A DNA stretch of 64,000 nt from Mantis religiosa (taxonomy: Eukaryota > Arthropoda > Insecta > Mantodea > Mantidae): NCBI GenBank assembly GCA_030765055.1, contig JAUKNK010000058.1, positions 1,457,001 through 1,521,000 on the forward strand. The letters run 5' to 3'. Shown one piece after another: positions 31,721 through 43,134 of this stretch. The first letter of the stretch is position 1; each line of letters begins with the position of its first letter. The translations under genes and the position numbers were made by a program. The notes beneath the pieces are model-generated. The model was not told the DNA's origin. It did no database searches and worked only from the letters and a program-made list of their open reading frames with translations.

Positions 31721-31885
31721 TAACACACTGCCCCCTCGAGTCCAACCCAATCCGAACAACTCCCATTCAGAGAGGAGCTCGAATGTTCGGCCCGAGGTTC
31801 CTCTGGTAACCTCAGAGGTACCACGAGTGCTAGGGCTCTGCAGCGCTTGTACCACAGCAGCTGCTGGGGATGGATCTCCTCATCT
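31718..31885 (+). mobile_element. Element R, copy C (3' part only)
   Basis: Matches the complement of about 9944-10110: CACACTGCCCCCTCGAG, CCCAATCCGAACAACTCCC, GTTCGGCCCGAGGTTCCTCT and GGTACCACGAGTGCTAGGG. It stops at the left-hand end of copy A, so it retains the presumed 3' end and lacks the rest. Confidence 0.65.
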
Positions 31886-31889
31886 ACAG

Positions 31890-32205
31890 GAGACAGAGTT
31901 TAACATGAAAAATTCAGTACAACAACCAGGATTTGAACCACGGATCTCATGGTTTCCATCCAGTCGCTCTAACCCAGTGAGCTACCATGGCCAACTTGCC
32001 ATCATGACATTAATTCTCCATTCAACTTGTATATTCCCCCAGTGGATCTTAGCCTATATACGACTAGTGTGAAGAAATGATTAATTTCCATCAATTAACT
32101 AAAATAATAAGAGTTAAATGATGAAGCCTGGAACTCAAGTACTTACGATAGTAAGTCGCCACAAATGGTGTATGTCCAATGCGAGAGCTCCTAGTGGTTA
32201 TGCAG
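31890..32205. repeat. SINE1, two inverted partial copies
   Basis: A minus-strand tRNA-like part (31895-32040), followed directly by a plus-strand leader (32045-32205, CTAGTGTGAAGAAATG, GTACTTACGATAGTAAGTCGCC). Both belong to the subfamily of the 14.7-15.7 kb array. Confidence 0.8.
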
Positions 32206-34310
32206 GATTGGTGGACTGCCGAAGATATTGTCACCTACAATCGCATAAAGTGGGCAATTCAATTTTCTGCCCCTTTCAAAAGTCCAGGTATGGATGGGAT
32301 TTACCCGGCTTTGCTTCAGCAGGGACAGGATTTACTCATTCCAAACTTGGTAACAATTTTTAGAGCTTGCTTGGCGATGGTTTATGTACACCCGCTGTGG
32401 AGACAAGCAAGACTAGTTTTCATTCTTAAGCCTGGGAGGAGCTCTTGCCTTGGGCCTAAGGATTTTAGACCTATTAGTTTATTTTTAGACATAAAGGGGG
32501 CCTTCACCTTCACTTTATATGGCTCTATCTATAGAGGATTGATTAGACATGGAGTTAACTTGTGTGTAACTCAATGGATTATGGCATCCCTGGAGGGCCG
32601 CCGGGCAATAATGTCGCTCAACCAGAGTAGGCTGATGTGTACTATGCCCAGAGGCTGCCCTCAGGGAGGTGCCTGATGGTAAATGAATTACTTGTCAGAC
32701 TCAATGAAAGTGGAGTATATGCCCAAGGCTATGCAAATGACATCTGCATTGTAGTCAGAGGCAAATTTGCAGATACAGTTTCAGGCCTTATGCAAAATAC
32801 CCTTGAAGCTGTTGAAAGGTGGTGTCATGAGGCAGAATTGTCAGCTAACCCTGATAAAACTAACTTCATTCTTTTTACAAGAAACAGACGGCTTGATGGA
32901 TTGTACGAGTTGATCTTTTTTGGGAAGAAGTTGCTTCGATCCTGGTCGGTCAGGTATCTGGGAGTTATACTGGATTTTAGGCTGACTGGAGGGAGCACAT
33001 TGAACATAAGGTGATTAAGGCCCGCAATACCTTGTGGTCCTGTCAGAGGGCCTTTGGTGTGTGGTGGGGACTTAAACCTCGGGTGGTTTATTGGCTCTAC
33101 GTCTCCATCGTTAGGCACTCCATCACTTATACTTTGGTGGTATGGTGGCCTTGTGTTATGACACAGGCTACCAAAAACAAACTAAATATAATGCAACACT
33201 TAGCGTGTTTGGGGATTACTAGAACCCTGTGCACCACTCCACTCAGTTGCCTCCTTTGGATTTGTTTATCCAAGGAGAGGCTGGGGTGACTGCTCTTTGT
33301 CTTTGGAGTTTGGGCTGTTGTTCTTTTAAAAATCCAGTTAAAGGACAGAAAGAGACATTGAACAGACTTCAGAAGTCGCAAACTTTCCTAACGATGGGTT
33401 GCGATAATATGAAGCCTATTTAAAATCTTTACTGTGGATATAGGGTCAGTTTTCTGCCCAGAGAGGAATGAACTCGTGGCCCATGGACTCCTGAGTGTGT
33501 CAAGGGGTCCGTTTGGTACACAGATGGCTCCAAGACGGATGCAGGGACCGGAGCTGGCATTTACGGGCTTAAAACGAGGCTATCTTACTCACTGGGAGGT
33601 TATAGTACAGTATTCCATGCCAAAATATATGTCATTTTGGCCTGTGCTTATCATATCTTAGGGATGTCTTGGCTGCATGGTTGGATCAGTATCTGTTCTG
33701 ACAGCCAGGCTGCCCTGAAGGCACTATGTGCTAGCACAACAAGGTCTAGGTTGGTACAAGAGTGCCAAGAGACCTTGAATATTCTCTGTTCTTGCCGACC
33801 AGTACAGCTGTGCTGGGTTCCTGGGCACGCTGGAATCAGAGGAAATGAACTAGCCAGGGAGGGCTTGGCCAACACGTTTATTGGTCCAGAGCCTGTCCTT
33901 TGTATTACACCAAGAAGGGCCAGATGTGAGATCCTTGATTGGGTATCATTTCAACATGGCACTTCATGGCGTAATCTTACCACAGCTAGGCAGGCTCAGT
34001 CTATGATCGAGAGACCTAGCAAGAAGAACAGCAGGATTCTGCAAACCTTTAATCGGGTACAACTTAGAAGTGATGTTGACCTGTTGACATGGCACAATAC
34101 CCTAAAGAGACACCTGCATGTGATGAAGCTTAGTGCAGATTCTACATGAAGGAAGTGCGGGGAGAGAATGAGTCTTCTCTACATATTTTGTGTGAATGTG
34201 AAGCACTTGCTACTTGGACACTTCATCCTGGGCTCAGACAAACTGAGACCACAAGGAGTGCTCATCCAAGACATCCTGTCCTTTCAGGAGACCACAGGAC
34301 TTGAATAAGC
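32204..34310 (+). pseudogene. LINE with RNase H (LINE-H, I/R1/LOA-like group), decayed
   Basis: RT in several frames: FSAPFKSPGMDGIYPALLQ, LKPGRSSCLGPKDFRPISL, DIKGAFTFTLY, MPRGCPQGG, YANDICIVVRG (first catalytic Asp changed to Asn), VRYLGVILD. RNase H follows: VWYTDGSKTDAGTGAGIYG, ISICSDSQAALKAL, CWVPGHAGIRGNELAREGLA. An RNase H after RT is typical of I, R1 and LOA-type LINEs. At least five frame breaks. 5'-truncated at SINE1. Confidence 0.85.
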
Positions 34311-35408
34311 ACTCCAATAAGAGGGGTACAATGGTCCCAACATGCAGCCTACTTGCAAGGTACCGAAAGGGCCCAACCCATTTACTTTCATTCATTCATT
34401 CATTCATTCATTCATTCATTCATCCATCCCTTTCACGCGAGAACTGATGTGTGTCAACCTGTCTGTTTACATTCATATTCATATTGTTTGCAATCTCGTC
34501 AATGTCAAGATCAATTATTTTCAGAAAAGTACCAACTTAATCTGTGATATTTGCTGCACTCCTCTTTGGACCCGGAAAAACTTTGACAATGTTTTTTCGC
34601 TTTGTTTTTTAAGTTTTCACACACTGAGTTTTACTGCATTGTGTAACTTTGTCTCTTCCAATAAAAAACTCCTGCACTTCTTTTAGCTTGTCGAGATCAT
34701 CGCCTTCTATGCCTTCACTCCTTCCCTGCTCTGATTCACTGTTGTGGTTTTCTATTTAAATGTTCCTGTCCTCTGATCTGCATCACTTTCCTCCAGCTCT
34801 GTAAAATATTCAGTTTCCAAACCTCTTCATCTGATAAACCCTTTGACCTGAAAATAAATAAACAAATTAAATAAATTCACATACACATAACCAGATATGG
34901 AAACTAAAGAATACACTACTCTGAAAAGTAATGACAGGGCACCTATATGCTTTTACACACTTACCTTTGCATATATCTGACTAGAGAACTAAACATGTAC
35001 CTGTCACACAAGCAGGTGCGTGTTGTACTTTTTACAACATTCAACACCTCATTACCTAGAATGCACTAATCAACTGAGAAACAATAGCAGTCGTCACATT
35101 ATTGAGTAAGCATCAGCAATGGAATACATCACACCGGTGACACAATAACTCAAGGTTAAGACATACATAAACAATAAATACTCTGGTGTTGTAGTTTTTA
35201 CAACGGCGCGCCTGCTGGAAGGTTAAGAAAAATAGATGATATGAATACCAAATTTGAGCATCTTTCAAGATATTGCAGCAGAATTGAAGTCAAAAATTTT
35301 TTTTGCTTCAGAAATTATGATTTATTATTTTATACGTAAGTTTTTCACATTTGTAATATTCATATTTAAAGTTAAATCATATCATGATTATAATATGAAT
35401 TTGCTTAC
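34311..35408. other. Intron, no gene recognised; (ATTC)n at 34387-34424
   Basis: After a short (ATTC)n microsatellite the sequence is plain AT-rich intron with only chance reading frames. No family recognised. Confidence 0.5.
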
Positions 35409-35524
35409 TTCAATTGAATTGATGTGTGTTTGGAGGAATTTAGTAACAGTGACGTCAAAATTAATATAAAAATTATTTGTGGTTGGTTTATTGACACTCG
35501 TCACTTACTTTATCATATATTTAT

Positions 35525-35567
35525 GAGAGACTAGTTTCAAAGGCCCTGGCCTCCATTTTCAATCTCT
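35525..35567 (-). ncRNA. Hammerhead-like motif with U3/A8 core (PLE-B, minus arm)
   Basis: AGAGA, TTGAAAA in place of CTGANGA, T, stem II GGAGGCC with a two-base loop and GGCCTTT, GAA, stem III ACTAGT, C, TCTC closing stem I. Core positions 3 and 8 are both changed, keeping a possible U-A pair. Mirror copy at 36657-36699. Confidence 0.55.
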
Positions 35568-36656
35568 TCCCAACTAGCATCTGTTGTTATCTGCTCTCTC
35601 TGGTGGTGGAACTATGAACTTTTTTGTCAAATTATCTGCTGGCGGGATTTCAAAGTTCATTACGCGATCCTTATTTTTCCAGATGAATATGTTCTCCCAT
35701 GCTGTCAATCTATTTTGGTTTATCACTCCTTTTAATAATTTTGGATTTGGATCAATGTCATGGTTTTCATTCCAAAAATGAAATGCTACTGCTGACTTGT
35801 CTTCTTGTTTCAATCTGATGTTTCTAAAGTGTTCTTTGACTCTGGTTTTTAAATTTCTTTTTGTTTGACCTATGTAGCATTTTTCACAATTCTTGCAATT
35901 TATTTGGTATATTCCAGATTTGTTACCTGAAGGAATTTCATCTTTTGTTTTTGAATTTAGTAATTTTAAAATTGAGTATCTATTAGTAGGTGCCAAGATG
36001 ATATTTTGTTCCTTGAATATCTTTTTAAATTTATTAAATGTTTTTGGATGATATGTGAATGAACTGAATATGCTGTTGCTTCCTTTTTCTTTAATAAATG
36101 TGGTTGCATTAAGGAAGCAACCACATTTATTAAAGAAAAAGGAAGCAACAGCATATTCAGTTCATTCACATATCATCCAAAAACATTTAATAAATTTAAA
36201 AAGATATTCAAGGAACAAAATATCATCTTGGCACCTACTAATAGATACTCAATTTTAAAATTACTAAATTCAAAAACAAAAGATGAAATTCCTTCAGGTA
36301 ACAAATCTGGAATATACCAAATAAATTGCAAGAATTGTGAAAAATGCTACATAGGTCAAACAAAAAGAAATTTAAAAACCAGAGTCAAAGAACACTTTAG
36401 AAACATCAGATTGAAACAAGAAGACAAGTCAGCAGTAGCATTTCATTTTTGGAATGAAAACCATGACATTGATCCAAATCCAAAATTATTAAAAGGAGTG
36501 ATAAACCAAAATAGATTGACAGCATGGGAGAACATATTCATCTGGAAAAATAAGGATCGCGTAATGAATTTTGAAATCCCGCCAGCAGATAATTTGACAA
36601 AAAAGTTCATAGTTCCACCACCAGAGAGAGCAGATAACAACAGATGCTAGTTGGGA

Positions 36657-36699
36657 AGAGATTGAAAATGGAGGCCAGGGCCTTTGAAACTAGTCTCTC
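36657..36699 (+). ncRNA. Hammerhead-like motif with U3/A8 core (PLE-B, plus arm)
   Basis: Same sequence as the minus-arm motif at 35525-35567: TTGAAAA core, GC-rich stem II, ACTAGT stem III, GAGA/TCTC stem I. A third identical core is at 45035-45041 in the separate PLE-B insertion. Confidence 0.55.
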
Positions 36700-36863
36700 A
36701 TAAATATATGATAAAGTAAGTGACGAGTGTCAATAAACCAACCACAAATAATTTTTATTTCAATTGAATTGTTTAAGTTATGTTTGAGTAGTAAATATTA
36801 TGAAAATATTGTATGATGTCATCGAAAAGACAATACAAAGATGTACACAATAAGTAAAGTATT

Positions 36864-37091
36864 ACAAAAGTGAATCGAGAATATATTGACACATTGCTTC
36901 ACTCACACTGTTTATTCACAGGACATGTTTCAAGAGCTCTTGCTCCTATCCTCCAAGGATAGGAGCAAGAGCTCTTGAAACATGTCCTGTGAATAAACAG
37001 TGTGAGTGAAGCAATGTGTCAATATATTCTCGATTCACTTTTGTACTAATTTGTGCTTCACTGTCCCTACGCTTGTTTCAAGTTTATACTT
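36864..37091. mobile_element. PLE-F non-coding dimer, 13-bp target duplication
   Basis: 228 bp, mirrored about 36952: GTGAATCGAGAATATATTG and its complement on the outside, AGAGCTCTTGAAACATGTCC and its complement inside. TAAGTAAAGTATT flanks it at 36851-36863 and 37092-37104. The two arms meet inside the hammerhead, so the CTGATGA core is missing from both. The intact version of this end is at 45676. Confidence 0.9.
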
Positions 37092-37308
37092 TAAGTAAAG
37101 TATTGTTCGAGAAGAAATGTGAAAATGACATATCCAGGTAACTACAGTTTATTGTGTGGGGTAGAAGAACAAGCTTATTGGCGGCTATCATGATCAGTGA
37201 ATCTGTTATATTGGTTTGTCTCATAAATTCGTTCGATTCTTGTTACATGTTTACGACAAAGAATGCCTGCACTATATGCCCACATCACAACTATGGCAAC
37301 GAAGTTGC

Positions 37309-38576
37309 CTAATTATCTAGGGGTAATCTGTTTACATACGCAAGGTCATCAAAAGTAAACAAGGCAATGAACTTTTCAAAACAAACTTTATTTTGTGCAG
37401 TATGCACCATTATTATCAACAACATCTCCATTTCTCAGGAAGCTTATCAATTCCATTTTTCCAAAATCTTGCAGTTTTCTGGTTGATGAACTCTTCTATG
37501 GCGAGTCTGCAATCCTCCAAGGAAGTAAGACGTTTGCCACTAAGGAAGTTTTACAGGGATCAGAATAAATGATAGTCGGATGCGGCAATGTCTGGAGAAT
37601 AAGGCGGGTGAGGTAACACATCCCAGTCAAAATCCCGTAATTTCTGACGAGTTACCATAGACGTGTGTGGTTTGGCATTGTCTTGATGAAAGATGACTCC
37701 ACCATTAGATGCTAATTCTGGCCTTTTCTATCTTAGGGCAACCTTCAGACGATCTAACTGAGAACAGTATTTCTCTAAATTGATGGTCTCCCCATTAGAA
37801 AGAAATTCGTAATAAATAATTCCTTCAAAAACACTTTTTAAACCAATTCTCGAACTGTAAAAACACTTAAGCTCCACTTACTTTAGTGTTTTTACAGTTC
37901 GAGAATTGGTTTAAAAAGTGTTTGTGATTGATGAAGCTCCGCTGTTTATAAATACTTCTATTTATAGTTTTTACTAAATAATTCCTTTCCAATCCCACCA
38001 AATGCACAGCATAATCTTCTCAGGATGAAGCCCTGGTTTAGGAATTGAGAGTGGTGGTTCCCCTTTCTTACGCCATGACTTTCTCTTTCAGATGTTGTAC
38101 ACAATCCACTTTTCGTCTGCTGTAACCAGCTGTTTAAGAAAAGGGGCAGTTTCATTGCATCTTATCAATGCGTCACAGATGGAAACATGCTGAACTAAAT
38201 TTTGTTCACTCAGTTCGTGCGGAACCCATACATCCCGAAAATTTACGTAACCAAGTTTCTTTAGGTGCCTGGCTACAGTTGCAGGAGATCAAGTTTAGCT
38301 CCTGACCTACCTCCCGAGTTGTTATTCTGGGGTTGTTCGTAATCATGTCCTTTATCCTTTCCTCATCCGTAACCACAGGTCGTCCAGGTTTGTCTTTCAC
38401 AGAGAAGTTCCCAGCTCGAAATCGAGTAAATCATTTTTGACATGCCCGATTCGTCACTGCATCTTCTCCGTAAACAGCACAAATTTTCCGTTGAGTTTGT
38501 GAGGCGGTTTTACCTTTACGGTAATAAAACAGCATTAAATGTCGAAAATGTTCCTTCTTGCCTTCTATATTAACAT
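37309..38576 (-). pseudogene. Mariner transposase (DD34D type), disabled
   Basis: Minus strand from ATG at 38576 (MNVNIEGKKEHFRHLMLFYY) to TAG at 37309. Helix-turn-helix region with KPGRPVVTDEERIKDMI, WVPHELSEQN linker, catalytic Asp in TADEKWI, second in HQDNAKPHTS, third in YSPDIAASDYHLF. Near-full length, but with a stop at the Trp of CQKWFTRF, further stops, a frameshift after QELNLI and the 149-bp insertion. Cut-and-paste transposase family; inactive here. Confidence 0.9.
37826..37974. mobile_element. 149-bp hairpin insertion with 13-bp target duplication
   Basis: Inside the mariner transposase. TAAATAATTCCTT occurs at 37813-37825 and 37975-37987. The insert begins with two inverted arms of about 40 bp (AAACACTTTTTAAACCAATT, CTCGAACTGTAAAAACACT) around a short loop and then has AATACTTCTATTTATAG. 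The same duplication length and head-to-head form as the PLE insertions suggest a minimal PLE dimer, though I cannot match it to a coding family. Confidence 0.75.
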
Positions 38577-38848
38577 TCACCAGTTACAACTCCACACTGT
38601 TGCATCCATAAACTCGTACTGAAGTTTGGTTACCAATTCTTACATAAGTTGGCCTATTTACCTTTGGCCATGAGGTCGCTGTAGTTTGTTTTCATAGTAT
38701 TCTTTTCAATTATTTTATTTGTACACAAACCCCATATTGTTAGGCAACTTCTTTGACGTAAAAGTAATGGGGGCTTGCAGTGTTCTCAGGAGTTCTTAGT
38801 CGTAAACATGTAACAAGAATCGAACGAATTTATGAGACCAACCCGATA

Positions 38849-39184
38849 GATTTTTCTGAAATAACATCATTTTGTACACATATGCAATATATGAAGTTAT
38901 GGTTTTAGAATCAATAATAATAAATTATATATAAAAGGCTTAGAGTAAATTATAGATCTCTGAAGGAATTTTTAATTATTAATTCTCACTCGAAATCCGT
39001 AACAAAATAAAGTTGCCAAAGAATTTGATAATAGCTATTATTTGTAAAGCTTTGGGACAAACTAACATTCTACTCCAACATCAAAAAAAATGTTACACAG
39101 AAAAACAAAATGTGCTTCAACACTAAAATGTCTAAGAAAATAACTCCCAGACATGGAGCAGGCTCTGACAGTTTTGGTTGCAAT
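38849..39184. other. Intron, nothing recognised
   Basis: AT-rich, only chance frames. Confidence 0.5.
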
Positions 39185-39380
39185 AACATATAGGTAAGAT
39201 GCGTAAAATATGAAGCTATTAACAGTGAAGCAAACAAATATATACAAATATAACAATGGTAAGGACTATGATACAATGAACCACAAAATTAATATAATTT
39301 TGAGTCGAACTAACTTATTGCTAGTATTTTCCTAGAACGTGTTTCGTTAGGATCTTCCTAACATCGTCAGGTGTTGTCGA
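39185..39380 (-). mobile_element. PLE-C tail scrap and PLE-E 3' end
   Basis: AAAATATGAAGCTATTAACAG (39205-39226) equals the outer end of the PLE-C copies at 16586 and 57090. From about 39252 the minus strand carries the PLE-E end (AGCACAAAATTAATATAATTT-type sequence, then CTAGTATTTTCC) and its hammerhead. Confidence 0.65.
39331..39376 (-). ncRNA. Hammerhead ribozyme motif of PLE-E
   Basis: Minus strand: core CTGACGA (position 7 is free), T, perfect seven-pair stem II GTTAGGA with loop AGA and TCCTAAC, GAA, stem III ACACGT, then T and CTAGG. All invariant core bases are present. Stem I is not obvious next to the core and may need a longer fold. Confidence 0.65.
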
Positions 39381-39384
39381 CTAA

Positions 39385-39950
39385 TTTATTTCTTATTTTT
39401 AATTTAATATTTCTTGTTTTTAATTTATATAAATGACTTAAGCCATGACTTACCTTGCACTACTATGTTATATGCAGACGACACTACCTTACTGAGCAAA
39501 AGCAATAATATCAATACAGTAAAGCAGCAAATGCAACTATCCCTAGAAAGTGCAAAAATCTGGTTCACCTTAAACAATCTAAGTCTAAATATGTCTAAAA
39601 CTGAAAATATATTATTTACATTGTTACATAATGTCACCCACAGTAACTCAGTAAATCCCTTAGGATTACATTTAGACAACAGACTAACATGGGAAACATA
39701 CATACTTTACCTTTGTAAAAAGCTTGCTAGAAACTGGTATCTTCTAGGGAAACTAAAGAAATGTGTTAGTCGAGATATGTTAATAACATCTTACTATGCC
39801 TTCTTTCATCCACATATACTGTATGGGGTTAGGCTTTAGGGTAATTGTGCATTCATATGGCAAAAGAAATCTCTCAGACTAATTCTAGGATTAGGACAAC
39901 AGGATACATGTAAGCCTAGCTTTATAGACCTTAAGATAATGACTTTATTG
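39385..39950 (+). pseudogene. LINE-J-type RT fragment, first part
   Basis: Plus strand: LIYINDLSHDLPCTTMLYADD with intact YADD, SLNMSKTENILFT, DNRLTWETYI, SYYAFFHPHILYGV, then LRLILGLGQQDTCKPSFIDL. The frame stops where a second LINE of opposite orientation begins, and resumes at about 40705. Confidence 0.82.
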
Positions 39951-40700
<750 letters not shown>

Positions 40701-41205
40701 ACTTATATATAAATCGTTCCTCAGTACACAGTTATGAAACTCGATGCAAACATAATTTAGATACACCCCACAACCGATTGAGCAAGACCATAAATAGCCA
40801 CTGTTATCAACATTTAAAATTATTCAATAAGCTTCCTCTGGAAATAAAAAAACTGCCACTAAACAGATTTTTTATAGTATTAGAAAACTGGTTTAATCAA
40901 AAAGCATTTTATACTGTACAAGAATACTTAGAATATAACATACATGCTAGTGAATTTATGTAAAACTATTGTAAATTATAGTAGTAGGTACCTAATTGTT
41001 CAATTTTATTATTACTATAGTAAAGTTAACTTGCGACAATTATCAGCTTGAGCCATGCAAATAATCTGATTTCACCTAGAATTTTATATGCATTAATTTG
41101 TAGACCTTCTGTACTTGTTAATACATTGTAAATACTTTTTATAACTGACGAAACCTATTGCTTCTTGTAAGCTTAATGGTGAATAAACGATTATTATGAT
41201 TATGA
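40701..41205 (+). pseudogene. LINE-J-type fragment, second part and 3' end
   Basis: Continues the LINE interrupted at 39950: SVHSYETRCKHNLDTPHNRL, HLKLFNKLPLEIKKLPLNRF, FYTVQEYLEYNIH, stop at 40962. The 3' UTR of about 240 bp ends GGTGAATAAACGATTATTATGATTATG, an AATAAA signal and a (GATTAT)n-like tail. Confidence 0.82.
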
Positions 41206-42180
41206 ATGGACGTTGGTTTATTGAACTCTTTGGAGGCAATAGGTGTGTCTCTGTCGGTATCTTGATGAATTTGAAGTTTGGGTTTTCTTCAAAGGTAGTG
41301 TCGAAATTAAACAATTTTCTTTCATATTTCTTTATCAAGATTTTTTCCCATATGGTTAATGAGCTGGACCTTGGACACTTTTTAATAAGTGGATTTCTCG
41401 TTCTATATCATGATTCTCCTTCCAAAAATGGTATGCTACCGCCGATTTATCTATTCCTTAGTTTCTGATATTCCTAAAATACTCTTTAAGCCTAATGTTC
41501 AAGTTCCTTTTAGTTTTTCCCCAATCTGCTACTCTTTCCCCAATCAGCAATAAAACTTCACACAGAAAATTTACATATCATCCCAGAGCTACACACCTTT
41601 TCCAAAATGTCTTCAAAGAGCACAATATTACTTTGGCCTCACAGAACAACTTTAGTGTACAACACCTTTTGAAATCACATAATACAAAGGAGATACCCAC
41701 AGACAAAAAATCAAGTGTGTACCGGATAAACTGCAAAGGCTGTAACAACTTTTACATTGGAAAAACTAAAAGGAACTTGAACATTAGGCTTAAAGAGCAT
41801 TTTAGGAACATCAGGAACAAAGAAGTAGATAAATCGGCAGTGGCGTACCATTTTTGGAAGGAGAATCATGATATAGAACGCGAAATCCACTTATTAAAAA
41901 GTGTCCTAGGTCCAGCTGCATTAACCACGTGGGACAAAATCTTCATAAAGAAATATGAACAAAAATTGTTTAATTTCGACACTACCTTTGAAGAAAACCC
42001 AAATTTCAAGTTCATCAAGATACCAACAGAGACGCACCTATCACCTCCAAAGAGTTCACCAAACCAACGTCCATTAGTCGACAACAACTGATGATGTTAG
42101 GAAGATCCTAACGAAACGCATTCTAGATAAATACTAGCAATAAATGGAGCTTTGAGTATTAGTTCGACTCAAAATTATAT
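41206..42180. pseudogene. PLE-E head-to-head dimer, uneven arms
   Basis: The minus arm (41206-41520) reaches only to GKTKRN of the GIY-YIG domain. The plus arm (41525-42180) extends to KFTYHPRATHLFQNVFKEHN and includes SSVYRINCKGCNNFYIGKTKR, RLKEHFRNIRNKEVDKSAV, FDTTFEENPNFKFIKIPTET. The plus frame is open (41574-42091). The arms meet near 41523. The best-preserved member of the PLE-E family here; RT absent. Confidence 0.85.
42080..42128 (+). ncRNA. Hammerhead ribozyme motif of PLE-E, plus arm
   Basis: CTGATGA at 42088-42094 overlaps the coding stop, T, stem II GTTAGGA with loop AGA and TCCTAAC (seven perfect pairs), GAA at 42113, ACGCAT, T, CTAG. Core complete; stem III has one mismatch. 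Same fold as the minus-strand copy at 39331. Confidence 0.68.
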
Positions 42181-42184
42181 TAAT

Positions 42185-42960
42185 ACACAAATATAATAAT
42201 TTGTAACCTCACTTATCTTATAAGAAATTATGAATGTTTTCTTAAAAATTGACTAGGATCACGATTTCGTGAATGCTTTATTCACATTCACTTCAACAAT
42301 CTCGTTTTCAACGTTACATACGCTAGATGTCACTATGTTTTTGTCAATACTACCAAAATCTGAAATTGAAACAAATTTAAAAACAGAATCGACTGCCGGT
42401 ATTTCAAAATTCATTACACGATATTTATTTTTTATAGAGAAAAATATTTAATTCCTAATAATAAAAAATCTGGTATTTATCAATTTAATTGTTTAGATTG
42501 TGATAAGGTTTATATTGGAAAGACAAAACGTAATTTGGAAACCAGAACAAAAGAGCATTTTCATAACATTAAGTATAAACAAACTGATGAATTAGCCGTA
42601 GCAGATTATTTTTGGTCATTGAACCATGAAATAAATCCTGAAGTTAAATTATTAAAACAATTAAATGGTATGATAGATTTAATGGTTTGGAAAAGATATT
42701 TATTTAAAAAAATAAACATCGTGTAATAAATTTTGAAATACCAGCAGACGATTCTGGTTTTAAATTTGTTTCATTTTCAGATGTTGATAGTACTAAAATA
42801 AACATAGTGACATCTAGTGACGGTAATGTTGACAGCAAGATTGTTGCAGGTTCTGGCTGAGGATGTGAATAAAATATGAAATCGTGATCCTAGTCAATTT
42901 ATAAGAAAACATTCATTTCTTATAAGTGAAGTTTTTATGTTACAAATTGTTATATTCGTA
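42185..42960. pseudogene. PLE-C head-to-head dimer, uneven arms
   Basis: The minus arm (42190-42440) holds the C-terminal tail and a hammerhead whose core is lost. The plus arm (42445-42960) encodes NKKSGIYQFNCLDCDKVYIG, KTKRNLETRTKEHFHNIKYK, LAVADYFWSLNHEINPEV, then stops. Ends carry GTAACCTCACTTATCTTATAAG and its complement. RT absent. Confidence 0.8.
42853..42893 (+). ncRNA. Hammerhead motif of PLE-C with deleted stem II strand
   Basis: CTGG, core CTGAGGA, T, GTGAATAAAATAT, GAA, stem III ATCGTGAT, C, CTAG. Core, stem III and a four-pair stem I are kept, but the TTCAC half of stem II is deleted relative to 57192-57236, so folding is doubtful. Confidence 0.5.
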
Positions 42961-43134
42961 TATATATATGTAAGATATTTTCATGACAAATAAAATATGT
43001 ATCCTGAACTTTCTAAGAACAGCCTCAGAAGTCCTTTCATTCTGAATGACTTTCACCCCATAAAAGCCTCCAGGAACTTATGATTTTAAGATGTTTCAAT
43101 GATTTGTTGTTATTTTCTAATTCTTAACTTTTCG

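Larger units (their letters stand above)
35422..36758. mobile_element. PLE-B head-to-head dimer, 13-bp target duplication
   Basis: Arms of about 641 bp (35467-36107 minus, 36117-36757 plus) mirror each other about 36112 and encode identical 140-residue C-termini: SGIYQINCKNCEKCYIGQTKR, TRVKEHFRNIRLKQEDKSAV, MNFEIPPADNLTKKFIVPPP. TTCAATTGAATTG occurs at 35409-35421 and 36759-36771. The left side carries an extra ATGTGTGTTTGGAGGAATTT. RT is missing from both arms. Reading frames are open, so the copy is recent. Confidence 0.93.
37211..38846 (-). mobile_element. Mariner element with terminal inverted repeats
   Basis: Ends are inverted copies about 45 bp long (CTCATAAATTCGTTCG, ATTCTTGTTACATGTTTACG and complement), bounded by TA at 37209-37210 and 38847-38848. 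Without a 149-bp PLE-like insertion plus its 13-bp duplication it would be about 1.47 kb, the usual mariner size. It holds one transposase pseudogene. Confidence 0.92.

Noticed and set aside
1..32205. SINE1, SINE2 and SINE3 tRNA-like parts as functional tRNA genes
   Set aside because: They have B boxes and A-box-like segments, but acceptor stems do not pair, anticodon stems have mismatches, and copies are repeated with SINE bodies.
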